A stretch of 64,000 bases of DNA. It comes from JBBTCX01 sp964494205. GTDB taxonomy: Bacteria; Planctomycetota; Phycisphaerae; UBA1845. The stretch covers positions 199,492 to 263,491 of the forward strand of contig CAZBRD010000006.1 in assembly GCA_964494205.1 (NCBI GenBank). Direction: 5' to 3'. Made by a program: the position numbers and the translations under genes. This document shows, one piece after another, positions 54,787-63,951 of the stretch (position 1 is its first letter; each line of letters opens with the position of its first letter). The notes below the pieces were generated by a model. That model worked only from the letters and a program-made list of their open reading frames with translations, searched no databases and was not told where the DNA came from.

Positions 54787-55653
54787 ATGGGTGACGCACC
54801 GAGACAGCCGGATGACTTCAATCCTCATCCGCTTTATGCAACAGCCGAGCCTGTTCCGCTGGCGAGGCCGGTTGTTCACCCCTTCGCCATTTCGCCAAGT
54901 ACAAAACGCGATCCGATTTTCCTGGAGGATGAACCTCGACTCGTCACGCTTTGGGACATCGTGGTGCTGATCACGTTTGTTGCTCTCCTGGACACCACGG
55001 CCAAATATGTTCTTGCTAACTACAAGGAAATAGCACTTCATCGTTTGACGCCCACGGAAGACTTACAGTGGTTGATCATTCCAGGCATCAGCACTCGGGC
55101 CGGCTTGTCGCTTATCTTTGTAGGAATCATCCTTGCGTTTCGCCGACAGACGTTGCGTGCGATCGGCCTTTCATTTCGGCAATTCTGGACCAATTTGTTG
55201 CTTGGAATCGGCGCGGGCGTAGGCCTCCTGATGTCCGGCTACCTGATTATCATCACAATGACGGTGATTTGGCCGGAAATTCTCAAGGAGATGAACAAGA
55301 ACGCTGACGAACTGAAGAAGCTGATCCCCAATATGACGGCCGCCCAGTCGACGGCCTTCATGCTGATGGTGGGCACGTATGAGGAAGTTCTGTTCCGAGG
55401 GTTCCTGTTGCCGCGGCTACGGAGGCTTACGGACAGCTGGATATGGGCGACACTTATTAGCACCACGATTTTCACAGCGTTGCACGCGTGGGACCAGGTA
55501 GGTGTGGCGCTGGTTGCGATCACGTTCTTGTCGCTCATGTTCAGCGCGTTGACGATCTGGCGGCGGTCGATCGTGCCGGGGATTATCGCCCATTTCCTAT
55601 TCAACCTAGTGCAACTGCTGTTCATGAACTACATGCGGAATCACGGTCAATAA
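54787..55653 (+). CDS. CPBP-family intramembrane glutamic protease
   Basis: The ATG at 54787 gives 288 residues; the frame is open to a GTG at 54763. Several membrane helices surround the active-site motifs. These are E199, E200 and R204 in YEEVLFRGFLLPRL (EExxxR), H233 in FTALHAW and HFLFNLVQLLF (HxxxN). The family includes Rce1 and bacterial self-immunity proteins, and its members cut within membranes. The target is unknown. The next gene's ATG begins at the base after this stop, so the two are translationally coupled. Confidence 0.88.
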   Translation: MGDAPRQPDDFNPHPLYATAEPVPLARPVVHPFAISPSTKRDPIFLEDEPRLVTLWDIVVLITFVALLDTTAKYVLANYKEIALHRLTPTEDLQWLIIPGISTRAGLSLIFVGIILAFRRQTLRAIGLSFRQFWTNLLLGIGAGVGLLMSGYLIIITMTVIWPEILKEMNKNADELKKLIPNMTAAQSTAFMLMVGTYEEVLFRGFLLPRLRRLTDSWIWATLISTTIFTALHAWDQVGVALVAITFLSLMFSALTIWRRSIVPGIIAHFLFNLVQLLFMNYMRNHGQ

Positions 55654-56103
55654 ATGGACGGTTCGATCAAAACAACATTTACCATTCGCCCGGTCGTTGT
55701 TGAGGACTACCCGTCGCTGGTCAGAGTCTGGAATGCCAGCGGGCTCAAAGTATCACCCACCGGTCGAGACAGGGAGTCATCTTTTCGCGAGCAAGTAGTG
55801 CAGTTTCAAGATTCGTATCTGGTGGCCTGTCATGGGCCCGAAATAATCGGCGTAGTTCTGGGCACTCACGATTCGCGCAAAGGGTGGATCAACCGATTGG
55901 CTGTATTGCCGGAGTGGCGACGAAGCGGGGTGGCAACCGAGTTGATCCGTGCGTGCGAGAAGGCGCTCGTCGATCGCGGAATCGGGATTGTGACGGCTCT
56001 GGTTGAACCCGAAAACGAGGCTTCCTGCGGCGTCTTCGCGACGTTGGGATACGCCGATTACCCGATCAAGTATTTCCGGAAAGTTATTCAACCGGGTGCG
56101 TGA
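55654..56103 (+). CDS. GNAT-family N-acetyltransferase
   Basis: The 149-residue protein is a GNAT acetyltransferase. It starts TTFTIRPVVVEDYPSLVRVW and has the acetyl-CoA pyrophosphate-binding motif RLAVLPEWRRSGVATELIRA (Q/RxxGxG/A). The C-terminal motif ASCGVFATLGYADY is also typical. The acceptor amine is unknown. It begins directly at the stop of the CPBP gene and ends a three-gene EVE-CPBP-GNAT unit. Confidence 0.88.
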   Translation: MDGSIKTTFTIRPVVVEDYPSLVRVWNASGLKVSPTGRDRESSFREQVVQFQDSYLVACHGPEIIGVVLGTHDSRKGWINRLAVLPEWRRSGVATELIRACEKALVDRGIGIVTALVEPENEASCGVFATLGYADYPIKYFRKVIQPGA

Positions 56104-56209
56104 GTCGCCGGTGGTATTGTCGCCAGTCACCATGAAGTGATCGGTCCGGTTGGATTGGGTTGGGATGCTGTTAGCGATCTGATCGGTTTCCCGCTACAAT
56201 CTCCCCCCG

Positions 56210-57523
56210 ATGCAGAAACACCCGGAGTATTCACAATCCTTTGCCGAACTCGGCCTTGAAGTGCGTATCCTGAAAGCACTTCTGAAAGTCGGCTATTCCG
56301 AACCTTCCGATATTCAGCGGCAGTTGATTCCCGTTGCGCTCTCCGGACGGGACATTCTTGGGCAGGCGAGGACCGGGACTGGGAAGACCGCTGCGTTTTC
56401 GTTGCCCGTGTTGCAAATGATCGACCCGGCGGAGCGGTTGCAGGCGATTTGCCTGGTGCCGACCCGCGAGCTGGCTGTGCAGGCGGCGGCCGAGATTGAG
56501 CGACTTAGTGAATTTTCCGGCGCGCACGTGGTGGCTGTCTATGGCGGCCAAAAGGTGGCAACGCAGGTTCACCTGCTCGGAAAGAAACCGCACTTCGTGG
56601 TGGGCACGCCGGGCCGCGTTCTCGATTTCATTCAGCGCGGCGTGCTGAAGATTGATGCACTGCGGTTTGTCGTTTTGGACGAAGTCGACCGAATGCTCGA
56701 CATCGGGTTTCGCGACGATATCAAGACCATCTTGAGCCGGGTCACGGCACCGCACCAGACGATTTTTGTCTCAGCGACGATCGACACCGAGATTCGCAGC
56801 CTCGCGAAGAAGTACATGAACGATCCGGCGGAGATCGATGTCTCGCGTGACCAGCTTACCGTTGATGAGATTGATCAGTATTACGTCACCGCTGAACCGC
56901 AGGAGAAGTTCCGGCTGCTGCGGATGATATTGGATCAGGATGATCCGCCTGTAACGATTGTGTTCTGCAATACGAAGCACTCCGCGCGAAAGCTCGCCAA
57001 AAAGCTGTTTGAGTCGGGGATTGATGCGAAAGAGATTCATGGCGACCTGATCCAAAGCAAACGCGAGCGGGTGATGGCCAAGTTTCGCAAGCACCAGATT
57101 CGCGTGCTGGTGGCGACGGATCTCGCATCGCGCGGCATCGACGTCAGCGCTATCTCTCATATCATCAATTACGACGTGCCACCGGATTCGCAGGTGTACG
57201 TGCACCGCATCGGGCGAACGGGTCGCATGGGAGCACGAGGAACAGCCATTACATTTGTGACTCGCGAAGAGGGACATGAGCTGACACGGATTGAAATGCT
57301 GATCAATAAGGAGATTCCACAGCGATTGGTTGATGGTTTCACTACGGCCGTCCGCGCTGAACCTGCCCCGCCGCCACCTGCACCAAACAAGCCGCCGCAA
57401 CCCGCGCGCTATTCTGAACCCATTGTGCAACCCGGCACGACCACCGTTACGCCCACGGCAAAGCCGCTGCCCAAGACCTTGGGAAGCAAGTTCAAACCAT
57501 CTCGTTTTCGACGGCGACTTTGA
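56210..57523 (+). CDS. DEAD-box RNA helicase
   Basis: The 437-residue protein carries the full motif set: Q motif near SDIQRQLIPVALSGRDILGQ, motif I ARTGTGKT, Ia PTRELAVQ, motif II DEVD (the usual DEAD has valine here), motif III SATID, and motif VI HRIGRTGRMG. The C-terminus is proline- and basic-rich (PAPPPPAPNKPPQ and FKPSRFRRR), a likely RNA-binding tail. The protein should unwind RNA duplexes, for example in ribosome assembly or decay. DEVD instead of DEAD occurs in many bacterial members. The pseudouridine synthase gene starts six bases after its stop, so they form an RNA-processing pair. Confidence 0.92.
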   Translation: MQKHPEYSQSFAELGLEVRILKALLKVGYSEPSDIQRQLIPVALSGRDILGQARTGTGKTAAFSLPVLQMIDPAERLQAICLVPTRELAVQAAAEIERLSEFSGAHVVAVYGGQKVATQVHLLGKKPHFVVGTPGRVLDFIQRGVLKIDALRFVVLDEVDRMLDIGFRDDIKTILSRVTAPHQTIFVSATIDTEIRSLAKKYMNDPAEIDVSRDQLTVDEIDQYYVTAEPQEKFRLLRMILDQDDPPVTIVFCNTKHSARKLAKKLFESGIDAKEIHGDLIQSKRERVMAKFRKHQIRVLVATDLASRGIDVSAISHIINYDVPPDSQVYVHRIGRTGRMGARGTAITFVTREEGHELTRIEMLINKEIPQRLVDGFTTAVRAEPAPPPPAPNKPPQPARYSEPIVQPGTTTVTPTAKPLPKTLGSKFKPSRFRRRL

Positions 57524-57529
57524 TCAAAC

Positions 57530-58603
57530 ATGCCACTGCGTGACACCAGTTTTAGAAAGATAAACGACGAGGATCTGCAAACGGAGAACGGGGGAGATCG
57601 CGTCGAAGCAGGCAACGCGGACGATTCCGTCATCCACGTGCATCAGATTCGCAACCGGCTGGTCGGTCGGCGGCTCGACAAGTATCTGCATGGCCGACAC
57701 CCGTTTCTTTCACGCACGGTGGTGCAGCGGCTGATCAAAGAGGGATTGGTCACCGTCAACGGTTTGCCGAGCAAGGCGAGCCATGAACCTGCCGCCGGCG
57801 ATACGATTCAGATCGTCCTCCCTCCCCCACCGCCGAGCGAGGTCATCCCCGAAAACATTCCGATCGACATCATCTACGAGGACGATTGGCTGTTGGCGAT
57901 CAACAAGCAGGCGGGCATCATCTGTCACCCTGCACACGCCAGCCAAAGCGGAACGATTGCGAATGCAGTCGCGCATCATGCGGCTACGCTGAGTCGCGGC
58001 GAAGATCCGTTTCGGCCGGGGATTCTGCATCGGCTGGATAAGAACACGACGGGCATCATGCTGATCGCCAAGAACGACGAAGCCCATTGGCGAATCTCGC
58101 TGCAGTTTGAGCGGCGGACGATTCGCAAGGAGTACTTCGCGATCTGTGAGGGCAAGGTCGCGCTCGATGGCGATGTGATCAACAAACCGCTCGCGCCGCA
58201 CCCCGAGACGACGGCCCGAATGATTTTGCCGAGCGCGAATCCGCCGCGACAGGCGATGTTCAAGGAGGCGATCACCGAGTATCGCGTGGCCAAGCGTTTT
58301 CGAGGCTATACGGCGGTGAATCTCTTCCCAAAAACGGGACGCACGCATCAGCTTCGCGTGCACATGTCATCGATCGGCCACCCCATTGTGGGTGACGCGG
58401 TATACGGTGGCCGACCGGCCAGCGAATCCGACATCATTGGATCGGGCAGCACCGAGCCGCTGATCGTGCATCAAGCGCTGCACGCGCGGCGCATCAAGCT
58501 GGTGCACCCGTTCACAGAGAAGGCGCTGGAGCTTGAAGCTCCGATCTCATCAACCATTCAGCGAATTATGGATTTGCTGGAGTCGCAGTACCCGGCCAAG
58601 TAA
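57530..58603 (+). CDS. RluA-family pseudouridine synthase
   Basis: The 357-residue protein begins with about 45 residues, then an S4 RNA-binding domain (RLDKYLHGRHPFLSRTVVQR, KEGLVTVNGLPSK). The catalytic domain follows. It has the active-site motif HRLDKNTTGIMLIAKND with the catalytic aspartate, and later FPKTGRTHQLRVHMSSIGHP. RluA/RluD-type enzymes turn uridine into pseudouridine in rRNA or tRNA. The exact position cannot be told. It follows the DEAD-box gene by six bases. Confidence 0.9.
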   Translation: MPLRDTSFRKINDEDLQTENGGDRVEAGNADDSVIHVHQIRNRLVGRRLDKYLHGRHPFLSRTVVQRLIKEGLVTVNGLPSKASHEPAAGDTIQIVLPPPPPSEVIPENIPIDIIYEDDWLLAINKQAGIICHPAHASQSGTIANAVAHHAATLSRGEDPFRPGILHRLDKNTTGIMLIAKNDEAHWRISLQFERRTIRKEYFAICEGKVALDGDVINKPLAPHPETTARMILPSANPPRQAMFKEAITEYRVAKRFRGYTAVNLFPKTGRTHQLRVHMSSIGHPIVGDAVYGGRPASESDIIGSGSTEPLIVHQALHARRIKLVHPFTEKALELEAPISSTIQRIMDLLESQYPAK

Positions 58604-58636
58604 TGGCTCGCGCAAAGACGCTAAGCCGCCAAGAAA
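58604..58636. repeat. Repeat of the GCGCAAAGACGCTAAGCCGCCAAG type
   Basis: The element GCAAAGACGCTAAGCCGCCA continues AGAAA and starts exactly at the stop codon of the pseudouridine synthase. It resembles the family E repeats in layout. It creates a short open frame to 58869 that I do not regard as a gene. Confidence 0.55.
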
Positions 58637-58763
58637 TCTCCGACCTCAATGCTTTTCAATGTCGTTCCACTCAACTGAGTCACTATGAGTGCGAGATCGA
58701 GCATCCGACGTGCTACACCAGGTTGGCTATTGCCTATGCAGGAAGCGTCACGCAAACGAACTA

Positions 58764-59885
58764 TCATTTCGCCGGAAACAGCAGGCGCGGCAGTCCGTCC
58801 AACACGTCACCGGCTGGGCATTGCCCGTTGTTGGACATCACCGATACGATCGCGTCTTCCTCGACATAACGCATGAGCCCCGCAGTAAATCCGAAATCGT
58901 TCCCTCCGCCGGTGTTGAGCGCCGTGGTGTTTCGCGGTGTCTTCAAGACGATCCAGCCATACCCCTCGCCCGCACGCGGACCCTCGGGCACGTGAATCTT
59001 GAACGCTTTCTCCTTGGATGCTGATGAAAGAACGGAATCGCCGTTCAGCGCCGTGTGCCAGCGGTTCATGTCGCCGGCCGTGGAGACCATTCCTCCCCCG
59101 CCCTTCAATGCCCACGTGACGCCGGGCCAATTTGAAGGACGATCATCGGCTTTGTGGTTTCGGCCATAGCCCTTGGCGATTTCCTGATCCTTCCACAGCT
59201 TCTCGCCATAGAATCCCGTCTTTTCCATTCCTGCCGGTTTGAAGAGATACTCGCGAAGGAACTGTTCCCATGTTTGCCCCGAAGCCTTTTCGATGATGAC
59301 GGCGAGTATGGTGTACGCACAGTTTGAGTACGCCATCTTCTCGCCGGGTTTGCAACGGAGCTCCTGTGCGAAAATCCGCTTGACGGCTTCGTCGCGCGTC
59401 ATCTCGGCGAAGTCGCCGCCCTCGCCGGGTTTGTCGTGGTATTCACCAAGTCCGGAGGAATGCGTGAGCAGATGATGAATCGTGATTGACTGCTTATCAG
59501 CCGGAACATTGTCGAAGAACTTGGTGATCGGCCAATCGACGTCGAGCTTTTTCATCTCTTCGAGCTTGAGAATGGCAGCAGCTGTGAAACACTTGGTGTT
59601 GGAACCGATGCTTGAGGCGGTATCCGGCTCCATTTGCCATTGCTTGTCGCGATCGGCGAGACCATAGCCTTTGTGCAAGAGAACAGTGCCACCCTTCGCC
59701 ACCAGCACCGTGCCACTGAAGCCGTTGCCCTTCACGATCTTGTTGACGTGCTCGTCGAGCTTGGCGCCCAGTTCGCCGTTAACGATTGATTTGCCGCTCT
59801 TAGCCTCTTCGCCAAAGGCATGAGTAGCAAAATGTGCCATTAATCCAGCTAGGAGATACGGAAGAATTTTTGACGCAATGAACAT
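58764..59885 (-). CDS. Exported class C beta-lactamase-like serine hydrolase
   Basis: The ATG at 59885 follows a GGAG site by eight bases. A signal peptide (SKILPYLLAGLMAHFATHAF) precedes the serine hydrolase domain. The SxxK motif is SNTK (S95, K98), and the YxN motif is YSN in MAYSNCAYTILA. Late HTALNGDSVLS and NTGGGNDFGFTAG fit the third active-site region. The family covers class C beta-lactamases, D-aminopeptidases and esterases; the sequence cannot decide among them. The protein should act in the periplasm. It stands alone, with about 160 bases of gene-free sequence on either side. Confidence 0.85.
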   Translation of the reverse strand: MFIASKILPYLLAGLMAHFATHAFGEEAKSGKSIVNGELGAKLDEHVNKIVKGNGFSGTVLVAKGGTVLLHKGYGLADRDKQWQMEPDTASSIGSNTKCFTAAAILKLEEMKKLDVDWPITKFFDNVPADKQSITIHHLLTHSSGLGEYHDKPGEGGDFAEMTRDEAVKRIFAQELRCKPGEKMAYSNCAYTILAVIIEKASGQTWEQFLREYLFKPAGMEKTGFYGEKLWKDQEIAKGYGRNHKADDRPSNWPGVTWALKGGGGMVSTAGDMNRWHTALNGDSVLSSASKEKAFKIHVPEGPRAGEGYGWIVLKTPRNTTALNTGGGNDFGFTAGLMRYVEEDAIVSVMSNNGQCPAGDVLDGLPRLLFPAK

Positions 59886-60044
59886 ATGAGTACTCCGGCG
59901 TAGCCCAAAAGGCATCAGCAATTCGCAAGGGGTTAGTATGGCCACGATCGGCATATTGACGAGGAAGTCGCCTGCTTCCTGTCAAAATTGCGGAATATCG
60001 CAAGAGAAGTCCGTCAAGATTTGATCCTCTGTCTCACGGAGCAT

Positions 60045-60602
60045 TCATTCGCGAATACATGGTTCAGTTGGTCTATCGGGGTCTTGGCCTTCCGAAAAAT
60101 GAGGTGGCAGATATGAGCAAGGAAGGCATTCGGTAACAGTTGACTGTGCCCAGGCAAACGTAGCGCGGACGCGAATGGTTTCACCAGTTGATTCTGAGAC
60201 AACCGTAACTCCGCAACTTCCGCCAAATGTCTCAAGAGTGAGTGTCTCCATTCGGTCCGCTATTGCAATACGAACAAGCCAATACTTTGGCCATCTTTGA
60301 CATATTTGAAGGAAGTCAACATGAGTCGTCGTTATAACGTCTTCCCCGTCAACGCACCCGCCAGGCGAAGTCGATTCCAACAATCGGCCTTTCTCGTTCA
60401 AAATATCGTCAGCGGTCTGGTCGTTAACGTCCTCGATGGCAACAAACTCGACCGACGCACCTGCAATCGGCTCGCCCGATTCGGTGTCAGTAACTTCAAT
60501 CCAGACTTCCGCGCTTGCGGGAGGAAAGAAGATAATGAGTGCCTGACAACCCGAAAGAAGTACGATACTCAACATCGAAAACAATTCAGCGACCCGACGC
60601 AT
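60045..60602 (-). CDS. Lipoprotein with a carboxypeptidase-regulatory-like domain
   Basis: The ATG at 60602 follows a strong GGGGAGAGG site. A lipoprotein signal (RRVAELFSMLSIVLLSGC) has its lipobox cysteine near residue 19. The mature part starts with VWIEVTDTESGEPIAGASVE, an Ig-like carboxypeptidase-regulatory domain as found in many surface proteins. Six cysteines lie in the remaining 130 residues, some perhaps paired. Function unknown. A BFD-like gene lies upstream on the same strand, with 35 bases between. Confidence 0.65.
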   Translation of the reverse strand: MRRVAELFSMLSIVLLSGCQALIIFFPPASAEVWIEVTDTESGEPIAGASVEFVAIEDVNDQTADDILNEKGRLLESTSPGGCVDGEDVITTTHVDFLQICQRWPKYWLVRIAIADRMETLTLETFGGSCGVTVVSESTGETIRVRATFAWAQSTVTECLPCSYLPPHFSEGQDPDRPTEPCIRE

Positions 60603-60637
60603 TGTTGGCCTCTCCCCTTGTCGCAACGATCTCAGAT

Positions 60638-60901
60638 TCATTCAAACGAATTCTTCGGCTGACCTGTGGTTCGATAGGCCGTTCGTCGCTCGGCGTATTC
60701 TTCCGGCGAAATTGCCAACTCAATGGCATCGGGGTCTTCGGCGATCTTGATAAGAAAAGGAATGCACCAGCCGCAGCCGGTGCCTGCGTTCAGGCAGCCG
60801 GTCATGAGGCTCGGCGGGTTGGGCTTCACGCGGCGGCTGTAGTTGATGAGCTTGCGAAGCGATACGTGGTAGCAGTAACAGATGTCATCGTCGAGTTGCA
60901 T
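60638..60901 (-). CDS. BFD-like [2Fe-2S]-binding protein
   Basis: The ATG at 60901 gives 87 residues; the frame is open to a TTG at 60958. The sequence ICYCYHVSLRKLINY and TGCLNAGTGCGWCIPF carries the CxC...CxxC cysteines of the BFD domain (bacterioferritin-associated ferredoxin), which binds a [2Fe-2S] cluster. Such small proteins help release iron from bacterioferritin or act as iron-sulfur regulators. No bacterioferritin gene is in the window. The C-terminal tail (AISPEEYAERRTAYR) is charged. Confidence 0.8.
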   Translation of the reverse strand: MQLDDDICYCYHVSLRKLINYSRRVKPNPPSLMTGCLNAGTGCGWCIPFLIKIAEDPDAIELAISPEEYAERRTAYRTTGQPKNSFE

Positions 60902-61036
60902 GGCTAACTCATTAATCGGCGAACCGGCTGATGCGTCCGTCCTTTTCTTTTCAAGCAAAGACCCGCTGTGGTCCCACTTTGATCAAGAGGGACCACGCGC
61001 GGGTCGTCATAAGCGAAATCGGCTGGATTCACGTGA

Positions 61037-61810
61037 TTACTTACCCTGCTTCGACACTTCCTGCGCTTTGCCGTAGCTCTCCATCACAGCCGCGTAGTTC
61101 GGGGCGAGTTCGCTAAGCAGCTTTCCAAACGCGGCTGCGTTCGGCCGATTCCACGTGCGCTGGAATTCGCACGCGACAGCGTTCGTGCTGGTCGGAACCA
61201 CACCGGCCTGTGCGAGTCTCGCAACGGTGACGCGCGATGCCATCTCGCTCGGGTCGCCGGAGGCGTCGATGACCGCGTACACCTTGTAGCCTTCGGCCTT
61301 GGCGTCGAGGGCCGGGAACGCAACGCAAACGCTCGTCCACACGCCGGCCATGATCAGTGTCTTCTTGCCGGTTGCTTTAACCGCTTTTACGAATTCCTCG
61401 TTGTCCCACGCATTGATCTCACCGTGGCGCGGCACGTACACCGCCTGCGGTGCGAATTGTTGCAACTCGGACATCAACGGACCGTTGGGGCCATCGGGCA
61501 CGGAGGATGTCGTAATAATCGGAATGTTCAACATAGTCGCCAACTTCGCCAAGGCGGCTGTGTTGGTGCGAAGTTCCGTCACGCTGATGTCCTTCACGGT
61601 TTGAAACAAGCCCGTCTGGTGGTCGAGCAGCAGAATGACGGCATCGTTCGCGTCGAAGAGCGCCTTGCCCCCCACCAGCTTGGAAAGACCGGTTGCAGGT
61701 TGCTCGGCGACGGCTTGATCACGACTTGTCACGTGTAACGAAGTTGTAAGAACCAAAGCGCTGACGACAAGGATCACTGCGCCAACTCGATTCGAATATG
61801 CTGATTTCAT
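61037..61810 (-). CDS. Exported isochorismatase-family cysteine hydrolase
   Basis: The ATG at 61810 follows an AAGGAA site by seven bases. A signal peptide (VGAVILVVSALVLTTSLHV, cut near AVA) precedes the hydrolase domain. It has the catalytic aspartate in AVILLLDHQTG, a mid-domain HGEINAWDNEEFVKAV, and the nucleophile cysteine in MAGVWTSVCVAFPAL. These motifs resemble YcaC-type hydrolases. The reaction is unknown. An exported member is unusual, since most of the family is cytoplasmic. It is divergent from the amidohydrolase gene 174 bases away. Confidence 0.85.
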   Translation of the reverse strand: MKSAYSNRVGAVILVVSALVLTTSLHVTSRDQAVAEQPATGLSKLVGGKALFDANDAVILLLDHQTGLFQTVKDISVTELRTNTAALAKLATMLNIPIITTSSVPDGPNGPLMSELQQFAPQAVYVPRHGEINAWDNEEFVKAVKATGKKTLIMAGVWTSVCVAFPALDAKAEGYKVYAVIDASGDPSEMASRVTVARLAQAGVVPTSTNAVACEFQRTWNRPNAAAFGKLLSELAPNYAAVMESYGKAQEVSKQGK

Positions 61811-61984
61811 AGTCATTTCCTTTCTGACAATGGTGAAAGTTGCCTTGTTCAAGGAAGATATGATCGCATTAAAAAGACGAACGATCAACACTATGCTGCG
61901 GTTGCCTACGGTGTGGCGATCGACCTTGGTTGAATATGATTACGATTTGTTAAGAAATCGACATCATCGCAACGGAGAGCGGGC

Positions 61985-63919
61985 ATGACAGAAAATTGGA
62001 CACGACGCGAGGTCTTAAAGAGTGCAGCTGCGATGTCTGTGGGTACGATGGTCGGTGGGTGCCAGACACTGGCACGTCGTGCGGAAAGCGTTGGTCCCTC
62101 AGTCATCATTCACAATGCCAAGATCGCAACCCTTGATCCTGCTAATCCTGATGCGACGGCGGTGGTGATCGACAAGGGAAAATTCTCCTATGTCGGCAAT
62201 GAGGCTGCGGCGTTGCGGCAGCAGAAACAAAATACGCGCGTCATTGATGCCGGCGGTCGCCGCGTTATTCCGGGGCTAAATGATTCGCATCTGCACATCA
62301 TTCGCGGCGGACTCAACTACAACATGGAGCTGCGATGGGACGGCGTACCTTCGCTGGCTGACGCCATGCGAATGCTGAAAGAGCAAGCTCGAATCACGCC
62401 GCCGCCGCAGTGGGTCCGCGTGGTGGGCGGGTTCTGTGAGTGGCAATTCGCGGAGAAACGGTTGCCGACGCTGGATGAACTGAACGAGGCTGCCCCGGAT
62501 ACACCGGTCTTTATTCTGCACTTGTACGATCGCGCCCTTCTGAATCGGGCAGCCCTTCGCGCCGTTGGGTATGACAGGAACACGCCGGAGCCGCCCGGCG
62601 GTTTCATCGAGCGCGACAAGAACGGCCAGCCGACCGGCCTGCTGGTGGCGAAGCCAAATGCGCGGATACTCTACAAGACGCTCTCACTCGGGCCGCGATT
62701 GGCGCCGGACGATCAGCTCAACTCCACGCGACATTTCATGCGCGAACTCAATCGCCTCGGCGTGACCAGCGTCATCGATGCGGGCGGCGGTTTCCAGAAT
62801 TACCCGGACGATTACAAGATCATCGAGACGCTGCACCGCGATCGACAATTAACCACGCGCATCGCGTACAACCTGTTCACGCAGAAACCGAAGGAGGAAT
62901 TGAACGATTTCTCCTCGTGGTCCAAGTTGCTTCAGCCGCGATCGGGCGATGATTTCTATCGCCACAACGGCGCGGGCGAGATGCTCGTTTACACCGCGGC
63001 AGACTTCGAAGACTTCCGCGAACCTCGACCCGACATGCCGGCGACGATGGAGACTGAGCTTGAACCAATCGTGAAGTTGTTGGCTGAGAATCGCTGGCCA
63101 TTCCGCTTGCACGCAACGTATGACGAGACGATCAACCGCGCACTCGACGTGTTTGAACGAGTGCATCGCCATGCACCCATCGACAAACTGCACTGGTTCA
63201 TCGACCACGCGGAGACGATTTCGCAGCGAAACATCGAGCGAATCAAATTGCTGGGCGGCGGCATCGCCATTCAGCATCGGATGGCTTTTCAGGGTGAGTA
63301 CTTCATTCAGCGATACGGCGCACAAGCTGCGCAGAAGACGCCGCCGATTCGTGAGATGCTTCGTGCGGGCGTGCCGGTGGGAGCCGGCACAGATGCGACG
63401 CGAGTGGCCAGCTTCAACCCGTGGGTCTCTCTCTACTGGTTGGTGACGGGAAAGACCGTGGGAGGCACTGCCCTTTATTCGGAATCGAACCGGCTCGAGC
63501 GCAATGAAGCCCTGCGTTTGTATACGAAAGGAAGTGCATGGTTCTCTGGGGAAGAGAATAAGAAGGGTGCGATCGCGCCGGGCCAATTGGCTGACCTTGT
63601 TGTTCTTTCCGACGATTACTTCGCTTGCCCTGAGGAGAATATCAAGAGCATTGAATCTGTGCTGACCATGGTCGATGGCGGTGTTGTGCACGGGAGGGGT
63701 CCATTCGAAAAGCTAGCTCCACCACTGCCGCCGCCGAGCCCCGACTGGTCTCCTTCGAAAAACCGTTTCGCAAACAAGTCGGCAGAGAACAAGTCGCGAC
63801 TTGCTGCACCGGACAACACCGTTGCGGGAGCGAACTTATGTTGTGGCCAATCGGAGGGACATGTATCAAACCAGTCCTCAATGTGGGGCCAAGATGGGTG
63901 TGATTGTTTTGTATTCTGA
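61985..63919 (+). CDS. Tat-exported YtcJ-like amidohydrolase
   Basis: The ATG at 61985 follows a GGAG site by seven bases. The N-terminus TRREVLKSAAAMSVGTMVGGC is a twin-arginine signal that also contains a lipobox-like cysteine, so the protein may be exported folded and lipid-anchored. The amidohydrolase_3 domain of the YtcJ type has the metal motif GLNDSHLHIIRGG near residue 97 and later HATYDETINRA and WFIDHAE histidines. A DAT motif with GAGTDATR closes the site. YtcJ-like enzymes hydrolyse amides or cyclic amides; the substrate is unknown. At 644 residues it has a long C-terminus without recognised domain. Confidence 0.88.
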   Translation: MTENWTRREVLKSAAAMSVGTMVGGCQTLARRAESVGPSVIIHNAKIATLDPANPDATAVVIDKGKFSYVGNEAAALRQQKQNTRVIDAGGRRVIPGLNDSHLHIIRGGLNYNMELRWDGVPSLADAMRMLKEQARITPPPQWVRVVGGFCEWQFAEKRLPTLDELNEAAPDTPVFILHLYDRALLNRAALRAVGYDRNTPEPPGGFIERDKNGQPTGLLVAKPNARILYKTLSLGPRLAPDDQLNSTRHFMRELNRLGVTSVIDAGGGFQNYPDDYKIIETLHRDRQLTTRIAYNLFTQKPKEELNDFSSWSKLLQPRSGDDFYRHNGAGEMLVYTAADFEDFREPRPDMPATMETELEPIVKLLAENRWPFRLHATYDETINRALDVFERVHRHAPIDKLHWFIDHAETISQRNIERIKLLGGGIAIQHRMAFQGEYFIQRYGAQAAQKTPPIREMLRAGVPVGAGTDATRVASFNPWVSLYWLVTGKTVGGTALYSESNRLERNEALRLYTKGSAWFSGEENKKGAIAPGQLADLVVLSDDYFACPEENIKSIESVLTMVDGGVVHGRGPFEKLAPPLPPPSPDWSPSKNRFANKSAENKSRLAAPDNTVAGANLCCGQSEGHVSNQSSMWGQDGCDCFVF

Positions 63920-63951
63920 TATCAGGGGAGCAGCCAAAGAAATTGATCGAC

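Noticed and set aside
58603..58869. Open frame of 88 codons directly after the pseudouridine synthase gene
   Set aside because: Its start falls in a dispersed repeat (GCGCAAAGACGCTAAG type), the protein has no recognisable feature, and its 3' part overlaps the opposite-strand hydrolase gene.
63600..63881. Minus-strand frames opposite the end of the amidohydrolase gene
   Set aside because: They are antisense shadows with no start signal, and the amidohydrolase frame is continuous through the region.
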